DNA from: VGBV01 sp963813725
GTDB lineage: Bacteria; Actinomycetota; Thermoleophilia; Solirubrobacterales; 70-9
Direction of reading: 5' to 3'
NCBI GenBank assembly: GCA_963813725.1
Contig: CAWFAI010000013.1
Location: 124,001 to 188,000, forward strand
DNA length: 64,000 nucleotides
The translations under genes were made by a program, and so were the position numbers. This document shows, piece after piece, positions 26,111-35,304 of the stretch. Numbering within the stretch: position 1 is the stretch's first letter; the number at the start of each line of letters is the position of its first letter. The notes beneath the pieces were generated by a model, which ran no database searches, had not been told where the DNA came from, and saw only the letters and a program-made list of their open reading frames with translations.

Positions 26111-27448
26111 ATGAGCGGCCTCCTCGCGCTCGGCGTCTCGCATCGGACCGCGCCGCTTGAGCTGCGCGAGCGCCTGGCCCTGACCGAGGGACGCGCCGCC
26201 GGGGTGCTCAGCGGCCTGGTCAGCCAAGAGCCCATCACCGAGGCGGCGGCGATCTCGACCTGCAACCGCACCGAGCTGTATCTGGTCGCGGCCGACACGG
26301 TCGAGGCCGAGACGGCCGCGCTCGGGGTGCTCGCGCGCGAGGCCTCGATCCCGCCCACCGAGCTGCTCGGCCCGCTCTACTCGCTGCGAGGCCGCGACGC
26401 CGCCGCCCACCTGTTCGACGTCAGCGCCGGGCTCGACTCGATGATCGTCGGCGAGGCCGAGATCCAGGGCCAGGTGAAGCGCGCCTACGAGCTGGCTCTG
26501 GTCGAGGGCGCGACCGGCGCGGTGCTGAACCGCCTCTTCCGGGGCGCCCTGGCGGCGGGCAAGCGGGTCAGGACCGAGACCGCGGTCGGCGAGAAGGGCG
26601 TGTCTATCCCCTCGGTCGCCGTCGAGCTGGCCCAGCGCAACCTCGGCGACCTGGCCGAGCGGCGCGTGCTGCTGTTGGGCGCCGGGGAGACCTCGGAGCT
26701 GACCGCGCGGGCGCTGGCCGCGCGCGGCGTCGAGGCGGTGTTCGTCGCCAACCGCCGCTACAACCGCGCGATCGGGCTGGCCCAGCGCTTCGGCGGCACC
26801 GCCGTCCGCATCGACGAGCTGCCCGCCCAGCTCGAGCGCGCCGACATCGTCGTCTCCACCACCGACTCCCCGCACCACCTGATCGAGCGCAGCGAGCTGG
26901 AACAGGTGATGCGGACCCGTGGCGGGAGCGCTCTGCTGCTGATCGACCTGGCGGTGCCGCGCGACATCGACCCAGCCTGCCGCGGGCTCCCCGGCGTCAG
27001 CCTCTACGACGTCGACGACGTGCAGGCGATCGTCGAGCGCAACGCATCGGGGCGCGAGGCCGAGGCACGCCGCGCGAAGGGGATCCTCGACGCCGAGCTC
27101 CACCGCTTCGAGCGCTGGCTCGCGGCCCAGGAGGTGACCCCGACGGTCGCCGCGCTGCGGGAGCGGGCCGACGCGATCGTCGCCCAGGTGCTGGCCGAGA
27201 ACGAATCGCGCTGGGAGGACCTCTCCCAGGCCGACCGCGAGCGCGTCGAGGTGATGGCGCGCGCGATCGCCAGCAGGCTGCTGCACGAGCCGACGCTGCG
27301 GATCAAGGGCGCAGCCGACCGCGACGACGCCTACCTGCAGGTGAGCGCGGTGCGCGAGCTGTTCGGCCTGGACACCGGGACCGAGCCCGAGGGCGCCGAC
27401 GGCGGCGTCGCCTCGCTCGACGAAGAGCGCCGTCGCCGCAGCTCTTGA
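26111..27448 (+). CDS. hemA: Glutamyl-tRNA reductase HemA
   Basis: 445-aa enzyme that reduces glutamyl-tRNA to glutamate-1-semialdehyde, the first committed step of C5 haem synthesis. GVSHRTAPLELRERL starts the protein; the catalytic Cys51 is in STCNRTELY; GLDSMIVGEAEIQGQVK and the NADPH-binding LLLGAGETSELTARAL follow; the C-terminal dimerisation domain ends with LRIKGA. It starts at ATG 26111 after the tandem minicistrons, so translational coupling or attenuation could control it. Confidence 0.95.
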   Translation: MSGLLALGVSHRTAPLELRERLALTEGRAAGVLSGLVSQEPITEAAAISTCNRTELYLVAADTVEAETAALGVLAREASIPPTELLGPLYSLRGRDAAAHLFDVSAGLDSMIVGEAEIQGQVKRAYELALVEGATGAVLNRLFRGALAAGKRVRTETAVGEKGVSIPSVAVELAQRNLGDLAERRVLLLGAGETSELTARALAARGVEAVFVANRRYNRAIGLAQRFGGTAVRIDELPAQLERADIVVSTTDSPHHLIERSELEQVMRTRGGSALLLIDLAVPRDIDPACRGLPGVSLYDVDDVQAIVERNASGREAEARRAKGILDAELHRFERWLAAQEVTPTVAALRERADAIVAQVLAENESRWEDLSQADRERVEVMARAIASRLLHEPTLRIKGAADRDDAYLQVSAVRELFGLDTGTEPEGADGGVASLDEERRRRSS

Positions 27449-27467
27449 GCCCATCCACGAGGCGTCC

Positions 27468-28355
27468 ATGAGGCTGGGCACCCGGGGCAGCGCGCTGGCG
27501 CTGGCCCAGGCTCAGATCGTCGCCGACGCGCTGGGCGGCGCGGAGCTGGTCCCGATCAAGACCTCCGGGGACAAGGGCCCGGGGGGCGACAAGGCCCGCT
27601 TCGTGCGCGAGATCGAGCGGGCCCTCCTTGAGGGCCAGGTGGACCTGGCGGTGCACTCGGCCAAGGACCTGCCGACCGAGCTACCCGACGGGCTGGAGAT
27701 CGCGGGGATCCCCGCCCGCGAGGACGCCCGCGACGCGTTCGTCGGGCCCGCGGGCTCCCTGGACGCGGTGCCCGAGGGCGCCCGGATCGGGACCTCCAGC
27801 CTGCGCCGCCGCGCCCAGCTCGCCGCGCTGCGGCCCGACCTGAAGCTGACGGACGTGCGCGGCAACGTCGACACCCGGCTGGAGCGGCTCGCGTCGGGCG
27901 ACTATGACGGCCTCGTGCTGGCGGCCGCGGGCCTGCGACGGCTGGGGCGGGGGGCCGAGATCGCCTTCGAGTTCGAGTCCGAGCAGCTGACCCCGGCCCC
28001 GGGCCAGGGCGCCCTTGCCCTGGAGTGTCGGCTGGACGACCCGGTCGAGGCCCGCGCCCAGACGATCACCGACCGCGAGGCGCTGGCCGCGGTCAGCTGC
28101 GAACGCGCTGCCGTCGCGGCCCTGCAGGCGAGCTGCAACACGCCCGTCGGCGTCCACGCCGAGCTGGCCCCGGGCGGGCGGATGCTGGTCCGCGGCTTCT
28201 GCGGGCTGCCCGACGGCAGCGAGTGGATCCGCGATCAGCTCGGCGCCGACGCCAGCGACCCCGAGGCCCTGGGCCGCGAGCTGGCCGAGCGCATGACCCG
28301 CGCCGGCGCCCGGGATCTGCTTGATCGGGCCGAGCGGGCGGCGGTGGCCGGGTGA
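27468..28355 (+). CDS. hemC: Porphobilinogen deaminase (hydroxymethylbilane synthase)
   Basis: 295-aa enzyme joining four porphobilinogens. RLGTRGSALALAQAQ starts the fold, VHSAKDLPTELPDGL and IGTSSLRRRAQL contain substrate-binding Arg and Lys, and Cys223 in QASCNTPVGVHA carries the dipyrromethane cofactor. It follows hemA by 19 bp. Slightly short at the C-terminus but complete. Confidence 0.96.
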   Translation: MRLGTRGSALALAQAQIVADALGGAELVPIKTSGDKGPGGDKARFVREIERALLEGQVDLAVHSAKDLPTELPDGLEIAGIPAREDARDAFVGPAGSLDAVPEGARIGTSSLRRRAQLAALRPDLKLTDVRGNVDTRLERLASGDYDGLVLAAAGLRRLGRGAEIAFEFESEQLTPAPGQGALALECRLDDPVEARAQTITDREALAAVSCERAAVAALQASCNTPVGVHAELAPGGRMLVRGFCGLPDGSEWIRDQLGADASDPEALGRELAERMTRAGARDLLDRAERAAVAG

Positions 28356-28368
28356 GGAGGCCGGGCGG

Positions 28369-29877
28369 ATGAGCGACGCTCCGGGCATCGTCTATCTCGT
28401 CGGAGCCGGGCCGGGCGATCCCGGCCTGATGACCGTGCGCTCGCTGGAGCTGCTGGTGGCGGCCGACGTGATCGTCCACGACCGGTTGATCCCGGCCGAG
28501 GCCCTCGAGCCGGCGCGGCCGGGCGCCGAGCTGATCTACGTGGGCAAGGAGCCCGGCGACGCGAGCGTGCCCCAGGAGCAGATCGGCGACCTGCTGATCG
28601 ACCGGGCCAGGCAGGGCAAGCTGGTCGTCCGGCTGAAGGGTGGCGACCCGTTCGTGTTCGGCCGCGGGGGCGAGGAGGCCGAGGCCCTGGTCGAGGCGGG
28701 GATCCCGTTCGAAGTGGTCCCCGGCATCACCGCCGGCGTCGCCGCGCCCGCCTATGCGGGCATCCCGGTCACCCACCGCGACGACGCCTCGGCCGTCGCC
28801 TTCGTCACCGGCCACGAGGACCCGGCCAAAGACGACTCCGCGCTGGACTACGAGGCGCTCGCCGGCTTCCCCGGCACCCTCGTCTTCTACATGGGCGTCA
28901 AGGCGCTGCCGGGGATCGCCGAGGGCCTGATCGCCGCCGGCCGCGACGCGACCGAGCCGGCCGCGGTGGTCGAGCGCGGCACGCTGCCCGGCCAGCGCAC
29001 GGTCGCCGCGCCGCTGTCCGAGCTGGCTACGGCCGCCGCCGAGGCTGGGGTCAGGCCACCCGCGATCACCGTCGTCGGCCCCGTCGCCGCCCGCCGCGAG
29101 GCGATCGCCTGGTTCGAGCGCCGTCCCCTCCACGGTGTCAGCGTCGTGGTCACCCGCGCCCGCCCACAGGCAAGCGAGCTGTCCCGCCGGCTGGAGGCGC
29201 TGGGGGCCGAGCCGATCGAGCTGCCGGCGATCCGCATCGAGCCGCGGATCGACACCGACGAGGTCCGCGGCATGGTCGAGGCGATCCACTCCTACGCCCT
29301 CATCTGCCTGACCAGCGTCAACGCCGCGCGGCTGCTGTTCGAGGCGATGGCCACGCAGGGCCGCGACGCGCGCGCCCTCGCGAACTCCCTCGTCGCCGCG
29401 ATCGGCCCCGGCACGGTGGCGGCCCTGCGCGAGCGCGGCGTCATCGCCGACGTCGTCCCCCAGCGCTCGGTCGCCGAGTCCCTCGCCGAGGCCCTGGAGA
29501 AGGTCGACGTGGACGGCAAGCCCGTCCTCATCGCCCGCGCCGCCGAGGCGCGAGAGACCCTGCCCGACGCCTTGCGCCGGCGGGGCGCGAAGCTCGACGT
29601 GGTCAGCCTCTATGAGACGGTGCCCGAGAAGCCCGACCCAGAGGCCTTGGAACGAGCGCGCGAGGCCGACTACATCACCTTCACCTCCGCCTCGACCGTG
29701 CGCAACCTCGTCGCCGCGCTCGGCGACGATCTCCCAGGCAGCGCCGGCGTCGTCTCCATCGGGCCGGTCACCAGCGAGGCCGCCCGAGAGGCGGGCCTGG
29801 GGGTCCATGTCGAAGCCGCCGATCACGATCTCGACGGCCTGGTCGTGGCGCTGCTGGCCGCCGCCTCGGACAGATAG
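28369..29877 (+). CDS. Fused uroporphyrinogen-III methyltransferase / uroporphyrinogen-III synthase
   Basis: 502-aa bifunctional CobA-HemD fusion. The N-terminal half is CobA (SUMT): VYLVGAGPGDPGLMTVR, KGGDPFVFGRGGEE, VPGITAGVAAPAYAGIPVTHR. The C-terminal half (about 255-502) is HemD: VSVVVTRARPQASELSRRLEALGA ... YITFTSASTVRNLV. It makes uroporphyrinogen III and diverts some to precorrin-2 for sirohaem or cobalamin. ATG 28369 follows hemC by 13 bp. Such fusions occur in actinobacteria and clostridia. Confidence 0.93.
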   Translation: MSDAPGIVYLVGAGPGDPGLMTVRSLELLVAADVIVHDRLIPAEALEPARPGAELIYVGKEPGDASVPQEQIGDLLIDRARQGKLVVRLKGGDPFVFGRGGEEAEALVEAGIPFEVVPGITAGVAAPAYAGIPVTHRDDASAVAFVTGHEDPAKDDSALDYEALAGFPGTLVFYMGVKALPGIAEGLIAAGRDATEPAAVVERGTLPGQRTVAAPLSELATAAAEAGVRPPAITVVGPVAARREAIAWFERRPLHGVSVVVTRARPQASELSRRLEALGAEPIELPAIRIEPRIDTDEVRGMVEAIHSYALICLTSVNAARLLFEAMATQGRDARALANSLVAAIGPGTVAALRERGVIADVVPQRSVAESLAEALEKVDVDGKPVLIARAAEARETLPDALRRRGAKLDVVSLYETVPEKPDPEALERAREADYITFTSASTVRNLVAALGDDLPGSAGVVSIGPVTSEAAREAGLGVHVEAADHDLDGLVVALLAAASDR

Positions 29878-29888
29878 CGGCCGGAGTC

Positions 29889-30707
29889 ATGGCCGAGGCT
29901 CTGCCCATCACGTTCCTCTCCGACTACGGGCACGAGGACGAGTTCGCCGGCGTCTGCCGCGCGGTGATCCGGCAGATCGCGCCGGACGCCCCGCTGATCG
30001 ACCTGACCCACGGGATCGGCCGCCAGGGCATCCGCCACGGCGCCCTCGCCCTCGCGAACGCGCTGCCCTTCTGTCCCCCCGGCGTTCATCTGGCGGTCGT
30101 GGACCCGGGGGTGGGCACCGCGCGGCGGCCTGTCGTCGTCACCACCGCGGACGAGGGGCGGTTTCTGGTCGGGCCCGACAACGGACTGCTGTGGCCCGCC
30201 ATCGAGCGCTTCGGTGGCGTCGCCCGTGCGATCGACATCTCCGCCTCCCCGTTCCGGCTCGAGCCCGTCTCGGCGACGTTTCACGGGCGCGACCTGTTCG
30301 CTCCCGTCGCGGCCCACATCGCGCTGGGCGCGCGCTTGGACGAGGCCGGCTCCAAGTTCGAGCCGGGCGAGCTGACGAGGCTGGAGCTGCCCTCCCCGGA
30401 GCCGACCGACGGCGGGGTGCGCGCCCACGCCCTGTTCGCCGACGCCTACGGCAACGTCAGCCTCGATCTCGACGCCGAGGCGGCCGAGCGAGCCGGGCTG
30501 CAGCCGGGGCGGCGGATGGAGCTGCGGGCGCCCGACGGGCGCTTCGAGGCGACCTGGACGGCAACCTTCGGCGACGTCGCACCGGGCGACCTGCTGCTCT
30601 ACCGCAACGCCTCGAGCCGGATGACCCTGGCGGCCAACGGCGGCAGCGCCGCCGGGCTGCTGGACCTGCAGCCCGATTCCGAGGTCGAGCTGCGGCCGCT
30701 GAAGTGA
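29889..30707 (+). CDS. SAM hydroxide adenosyltransferase (SAM hydrolase, DUF62 family)
   Basis: 272-aa member of the chlorinase/fluorinase superfamily. Family motifs: FLSDYGHEDEFAGVCRAVI at the N-terminus, IDLTHGI, VDPGVGTARRPVVV, VGPDNGLL, FHGRDLFAPVAAHIA, and DAYGNVSLDL in the C-terminal barrel. Family enzymes split SAM to adenosine and methionine with water. No halogenase is implied. It sits 11 bp after the cobA-hemD gene, whose product uses SAM. Confidence 0.9.
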   Translation: MAEALPITFLSDYGHEDEFAGVCRAVIRQIAPDAPLIDLTHGIGRQGIRHGALALANALPFCPPGVHLAVVDPGVGTARRPVVVTTADEGRFLVGPDNGLLWPAIERFGGVARAIDISASPFRLEPVSATFHGRDLFAPVAAHIALGARLDEAGSKFEPGELTRLELPSPEPTDGGVRAHALFADAYGNVSLDLDAEAAERAGLQPGRRMELRAPDGRFEATWTATFGDVAPGDLLLYRNASSRMTLAANGGSAAGLLDLQPDSEVELRPLK

Positions 30708-31415
30708 CCGCCTTCGGGAGCCCGCACCGCCACTTCCGCGGCACGGACTCCACCAACGCGCGCGCGAGGGAGCTGGCGATGGCGGGCGCCCCGGGCGGGC
30801 TGGTCGTCACCGCCGACGGGCAGAGCGCCGGGCGCGGCCGGCAGGGCCGCAGCTGGTTCGCGCCGCCGGGGACCGCGCTGCTCTATTCGGCGCTGCTGCG
30901 GCCCGCTGGGCGAGCGCCCGCTGCTGCCGCTGGCGGTGCCGGTGGCGGTCTGCGAGGCGGCGGAGTCGCTGGCCCCGGTCTCGTGCGCGGTCAAGTGGCC
31001 GAACGACGTCTGGGTCGACGAGCGCAAGCTGGCGGGAGTGCTGATCGAGTCCCGCGCAGGCACCGACGGCTGGGCGGTGATCGGGATCGGGCTCAACGTG
31101 GCGGTCCCGCAGGAGGAGTTCCCTCCCGAGCTGGCCGGGAGCGCGACCTCGCTCCTCACCGCCGGCGTGCGCGCCCCCACGGTCGGCGCTGCCCGCGAAG
31201 CTTTGAACGAGGCCCTCGGCCGCTGGGTGGACGCCCCGCCGGACGCGGTCCTCGCGGAGTTTCGCGCCCGGGACGCCCTCGCGGGCATGCGAGTCGGCTG
31301 GGAGGAGGGGGCGGGCGTCGTCGCGGGCATAGACGACTCCGGCCACCTCCTGGTGGACGCCGAGTCCGGGGAGCGGGTGGCCCTGGGCGCGGGAGAGGTC
31401 CACCTGGCGCTGTAG
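30704..31415 (+). CDS. birA: Biotin-[acetyl-CoA-carboxylase] ligase BirA, single-base frameshift
   Basis: Biotin protein ligase without an N-terminal HTH. GTG 30704 overlaps the SAM hydrolase stop (GTGA). The N-terminal part has TDSTNARARELA, TADGQSAGRGRQGRSWFAPPG and ALLYSALLRP. At the CCC run (30902-30904) one extra C shifts the frame; the continuation LGERPLLPLAVPVAVCEA, KWPNDVWVDERKLAGVLIE and IGIGLNV is read in the next frame to 31415. Both parts are highly conserved, so a sequence error is likely. Confidence 0.87.
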
Positions 31416-31432
31416 GAGGACGCCGGTAGGCG

Positions 31433-33967
31433 CTAGGCGTCGGACTTCTCGCCGACCGCTTCCTCGTCCTCGGCCTCGAGCTCCGTCGCCTCGATCCTCT
31501 CAGCGTCGGCCCCGTTGGCTGACGCCTGCGCCTTGCCCTTGGCGCCGCCGCCCTGCTGGCCGTTCTTGCCGCCCTTGGCCGAGGGCTTGCGCTTACGGCG
31601 GCGCCGGCGCGAGCCGGACTTCGGGAAGTTGCGGAGCAGCTCGCGCGCCACGCCTGAGGGCTTGCGCGCCGCGCGCATGCGGGCGCCCCGCAGGACCTCC
31701 TCGCCCTCAGGGGTGTGGGCGACGGCGGCGGCGAGCAGCGCCGCCGCCAAGCGCCGATCGTGGTTGCGGGCGGCGTGAACCAGGCGGCGGGCGTTGCGGC
31801 CGTGGGCGCGCCCGGACGAGTTCACCAGCAGGCCCAGCAGCCGCTTGGTCTCGGGCCAGCGCTGCACCGCGTACTCCTCATGCAGGTCGCGGGTGTAGCC
31901 GGCTAGGCGCCAGACCCAGGCCTGGGCCTGGTCGCGGCGGCCGATGCGCCGCTCGGCCAGCGCCTCCAGCAGCACCCGGGTGCCCGCGCGGCGGTCGTCG
32001 CGCGACCAGGTGCCGACGGTGTCGATGGCGTCGTCGAAGGCCTCGGGGTCGCGCAGCTGGGCGATCTCGGCCAGCGCCTTGATCCGCAGCTGCGAGTTGC
32101 GGTTGCGCTGCACGCAGGTCAGCAGGAAGCGGCGGCGCAGCTCCTTGGTGGCGTCGTGCTGCAGCATCGCCTTGGCGCGGCGCCAGCCCGAGGGGTTGAC
32201 GCGGGCGCCGGCGAGGGCGGCCCATACGTGCTGCTCGGAGTGGTCGAGGTTCTCGACCGCGATGCGCCAGAGCTCGCGCTCGAGCACCCGCAGGCGCTTG
32301 TCCGACACGTCGGAGACCGGGACCACGCGCTTCTCGACGCGCACGCGCCGCCCCCGCCCGCGGCGCACGGGGCCGACCACGATGGCGCCGCCGCGGTAGA
32401 CGTCGCGGTCGAGCAGGCTGTGCAGCGTGACGATCGTCTCGTCGTGGGTGGTGGCGGGGTGGACGAAGTCGATCACCAGCCCCGCCTCCTTGCCCGGGTT
32501 TCGGCGGGTGACGCGCCCGACCCGCTGCTGATAGACGCGGCGCGAGGCGGTCGGGGCCAGGTGCATGCAGATCGTCGCGCGCGGCGAGTTCCAGCCCTCC
32601 GCCAGCAGCATCGCGTTGCAGAGCACATCGACCTCACCTCGTTCAAATCCGGCCAGGATCTCCGCCAGCTCGCGCTTCGGGGTCTCGCCCGAGACCGCCT
32701 TGGCGTTGATCCCGACCTCCTGGAATGCCTTGGCGACGTTGTTCGCGTGCTTCACGCCCGCGGTGTAGAGGACGCCTGCGACCTTGCGGAAGCGCGACTT
32801 GTAGAGATCGGCGATGGCGACGTTGAAGGGGGTCTGGTCCAGCAGCTTCGCCAGCTCCTCCTGGTCGAAATCCTGGTCGACCTCGCCCTTGCGCAGCGGC
32901 ACCTTGGCGATCGTGCGGACGCCCGGGCCGGGCGGGATGCGGATGCAGCGAAGCGGCGCGATCACGCCGCGCCGCGCGGCCTGCGCGAGGTCGAAGCGGG
33001 AGGTCTGGGTCGGGAAGAGGTCGGCGACGTGGCGGGCGATCAGCGCGCCCGTGGCGGTCATGCCGATGAACACCGGGCCCACCCAGGAGCGGATGCAGGC
33101 GCTGGTCTTCTCGCCCAGCGCGGTGTGGGCCTCGTCGCAGATGACGATCGAATAGGCGTCGGAGATGCGGCCCGCGTTGCGCACGAACCACTGGTAGGTC
33201 TCGACCGTGACGGGGCCGTAGGGATGGTCGGCGCCGTCCAGCAGCGGCGGCGAGAGCCGCTCACCGTAGCCGCGGTCGGAGATCTCGCCGATGAACTGGT
33301 CCACCAGGTTGCGGCGGTGGGTGAGGATCAGGATGCCGCCGGTGCGGGAGGCCTCGATGAAGCCGACCGCGGCGACGGTCTTGCCCGCGCCGGTGGCGTG
33401 CTCGAACCAGAAGCGCCGGTCGGCGCCCGGGTCCTCGGGCACCTCGTCGCTGACGTCCTCGTCCTCCTCGGCCTCGTCCCAGTCCTTGGGCTCCTCGTCG
33501 GGCTCCAGCGCGTCATCGTCATCGGCCAGTCCCTCGCCGTTGCTGCTGGCCGACCCGGCGCCGTTGCCGGTGGCCTTGGCGCCCCCGTTCGAGGCGCCGT
33601 TGGCGCGGCCGTTCTGCTGCTCGAGCTCGGCGATCAGCGCCGCCAGCGTTCCCGAGAGGGCGTCCACCTGGTGATCGTTCAGCTCGGCGCCGTCGGCCAG
33701 GTGCGGGACGTCCTCGTCCAGCAGCCTCTCCAGGCCCAGCATCAGGGAGTAGTCGCGGCGCCACTCGATCGATGGGGCCTCGCTGCCCGCGTCGATCTCG
33801 GTCAGGGCGGAGTCCAGCGCGCGCCGGCGGGCGGTGCCCGGCGCGAGGTCCTTGGGCTTCTCGCCCTCGAGCAGGAAGGGCTCTCGCGCGAACTCGCGAG
33901 CGCGCTCGATATCGGCGGCGGTAGGCGCCTTCGCCGCTTTCGCGGCCACTTTGGTCGTGTCAGCCAT
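31433..33967 (-). CDS. SF2 DEAH-box helicase with large N- and C-terminal extensions
   Basis: 844-aa superfamily 2 ATPase. A Q-motif-like piece (ELNDHQVDALSGTLAALIAE, about 95-114) is separated from Walker A (HATGAGKT, 190-197) by about 70 residues of Asn/Gly/Ala repeats and a DE-rich stretch. The rest is orthodox: THRRNLVDQF, DEAH (278-281), GMTATG, NAMLLAEGWNSPRATICMHL, QRVGRVTRRNPGKEAG. Residues about 555-790 are Arg- and helix-rich, HEAT-like, ending in a basic tail (RRRRRKRKPSAKGG) and a short acidic end. Probably acts on RNA or DNA-protein complexes; partner unknown. ATG 33967 precedes MADTTKVAAK. Confidence 0.85.
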   Translation of the reverse strand: MADTTKVAAKAAKAPTAADIERAREFAREPFLLEGEKPKDLAPGTARRRALDSALTEIDAGSEAPSIEWRRDYSLMLGLERLLDEDVPHLADGAELNDHQVDALSGTLAALIAELEQQNGRANGASNGGAKATGNGAGSASSNGEGLADDDDALEPDEEPKDWDEAEEDEDVSDEVPEDPGADRRFWFEHATGAGKTVAAVGFIEASRTGGILILTHRRNLVDQFIGEISDRGYGERLSPPLLDGADHPYGPVTVETYQWFVRNAGRISDAYSIVICDEAHTALGEKTSACIRSWVGPVFIGMTATGALIARHVADLFPTQTSRFDLAQAARRGVIAPLRCIRIPPGPGVRTIAKVPLRKGEVDQDFDQEELAKLLDQTPFNVAIADLYKSRFRKVAGVLYTAGVKHANNVAKAFQEVGINAKAVSGETPKRELAEILAGFERGEVDVLCNAMLLAEGWNSPRATICMHLAPTASRRVYQQRVGRVTRRNPGKEAGLVIDFVHPATTHDETIVTLHSLLDRDVYRGGAIVVGPVRRGRGRRVRVEKRVVPVSDVSDKRLRVLERELWRIAVENLDHSEQHVWAALAGARVNPSGWRRAKAMLQHDATKELRRRFLLTCVQRNRNSQLRIKALAEIAQLRDPEAFDDAIDTVGTWSRDDRRAGTRVLLEALAERRIGRRDQAQAWVWRLAGYTRDLHEEYAVQRWPETKRLLGLLVNSSGRAHGRNARRLVHAARNHDRRLAAALLAAAVAHTPEGEEVLRGARMRAARKPSGVARELLRNFPKSGSRRRRRKRKPSAKGGKNGQQGGGAKGKAQASANGADAERIEATELEAEDEEAVGEKSDA

Positions 33968-34174
33968 GAGGCTCTGTGATCCGGCGCTCCTCGCCGAGCG
34001 AATGCAATTGAGCAACTAGGCGAGGGGCGATACAGCCTGATCGTGGGGCGCCCCGGGAGCTTCAGCTTCGGGCTCCGGACCCCCGTCCCGGCCCAGGAAC
34101 TGATTGGGCCGCTAGTCAATATAAAGCAATGAGAACCGGTAATCCGGCTCCCGGCTCAGGGGTGTGAAGATTTC

Positions 34175-34771
34175 TTGATCTCGGGTTTGACCAGCAAACG
34201 CAGCGCAATCCTGCCCGGCGTCGCCCTGGCGGGGCTCTGCGCGCTGGTTCTGGCCGCGTGCGGATCGGACGACGGCGCCGGCAACCCCGACTCCGAGCTC
34301 TCGACCGAGCAGGCGGCCGCGCCGCTCGAGGGCGCCCCGCCCCAGCTTGCCGCGATCCGCGAGCAGGCGAACGAGCTGCTCGGCGGCGGCACCGAAGCCT
34401 TCGACCAGCGCCTCGCCGAGCTCCAGGGCACGCCGGTGGTCGTCAACAAATGGGCCTCCTGGTGCGGGCCCTGCCGCCTGGAGTTCCCCTTCTTCCAGTC
34501 CCAGGCCGATCAGCGCGGCGCCGAGGTGGCCTTCCTCGGCGTCCTCTCCGACGACTCCGAGGACGCGGGGGCCACCTTCCTGCAGGAGCTGCCCCTGCCC
34601 TACCCCTCCTACCTCGATCCCGACCAGGACATCGCGGCCGCGATCGAGGCGCCCCAGAACTTCCCCGCGACGAGCTTCTACGACGCCTCGGGCGAGCTTG
34701 TCTACACGCGCCAGGGCGGCTACGCCGAGGAGCAGGAGCTCGCCGCCGACATCGACCGCTACGCCCGCTAG
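34175..34771 (+). CDS. TlpA/ResA-like thioredoxin-fold lipoprotein
   Basis: About 198 aa. A signal peptide ends at the lipobox LAAC, then SDDGAGNPDSE. The thioredoxin fold holds the redox motif WCGPC in VNKWASWCGPCRLEF, plus the cis-Pro region FPATSFYDASG. Such extracytoplasmic reductases keep haem-binding Cys of apocytochrome c reduced, which fits the nearby ccm genes. The start is uncertain (TTG 34175 or TTG 34187). The 200 bp upstream of it contain several GC-rich inverted repeats and an AT-rich AATATAAAG at about 34120. Confidence 0.85.
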   Translation: MISGLTSKRSAILPGVALAGLCALVLAACGSDDGAGNPDSELSTEQAAAPLEGAPPQLAAIREQANELLGGGTEAFDQRLAELQGTPVVVNKWASWCGPCRLEFPFFQSQADQRGAEVAFLGVLSDDSEDAGATFLQELPLPYPSYLDPDQDIAAAIEAPQNFPATSFYDASGELVYTRQGGYAEEQELAADIDRYAR

Positions 34772-34818
34772 GCCCATCGGCCTCGCGCCGTTCCGGCCGG
34801 CGAACCCGGTTAGGGATA

Positions 34819-35301
34819 ATGGGCCTCGTGGAAGTCGTGGCCGTCATTGCCGGCATCGCCGTGGCCCTGTTGCTGATCGAGCTGCTGCTGCCAACCGGCG
34901 GCGTACTGGCGCTGATCGGCGCGGCCGGGCTGGTCGCGGCCGGGATCGTCGCCCTCGGCGACGACTCCGAGGCCTCCGACTACGTCGGCCCGGCACTGAT
35001 CACGCTCGGGGTGCTCTCGATCGCGACGTTCCTGATCATCACCCCGAAGATCGTCCGGGCGCACCGCGACGAGCCGGTCAGGACCGGCTGGGAGGAGCTG
35101 ATCGGCCACGACGCCGAGGTTCGCGAGACGATCGACCCCCTGGGCCAGGTGTGGATCGAGGGCGCCCTGTGGAAGGCGCGGGCGGCCGGCGACGACGGCC
35201 CCTTCGCGATCGGCAATAGAGTGCGCGTCGAGTCCGTGGACGGGCTGACGCTGATCGTGCGCCCGGCGGACGGCCAGGGAACTACCAGGAAAGAGAGCTG
35301 A
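34819..35301 (+). CDS. NfeD-like membrane protein
   Basis: 160 aa with two to three N-terminal membrane helices (VEVVAVIAGIAVALLLIELLLPTGGVL, then LGVLSIATFLII) and a C-terminal OB-fold (LIGHDAEVRETIDPLGQVWIEGALWKARA ... VRVESVDGLTLIVRP) typical of short NfeD proteins. It pairs with the SPFH gene that follows within 4 bp. GATAAT (34816-34821) lies 6-7 nt before GTG 34828, so the true start may be that GTG and not ATG 34819. Confidence 0.88.
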   Translation: MGLVEVVAVIAGIAVALLLIELLLPTGGVLALIGAAGLVAAGIVALGDDSEASDYVGPALITLGVLSIATFLIITPKIVRAHRDEPVRTGWEELIGHDAEVRETIDPLGQVWIEGALWKARAAGDDGPFAIGNRVRVESVDGLTLIVRPADGQGTTRKES

Positions 35302-35304
35302 GAG

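Noticed and set aside
28093..29826. Long open frame on the minus strand opposite cobA-hemD
   Set aside because: It mirrors the GC-rich codons of the real gene; its product is low-complexity Arg/Gly/Asp/Ala with no recognisable motif.
29889..30707. SAM-dependent chlorinase or fluorinase
   Set aside because: Same superfamily, but the features and context fit the widespread SAM hydroxide adenosyltransferase; no halogenation genes nearby.
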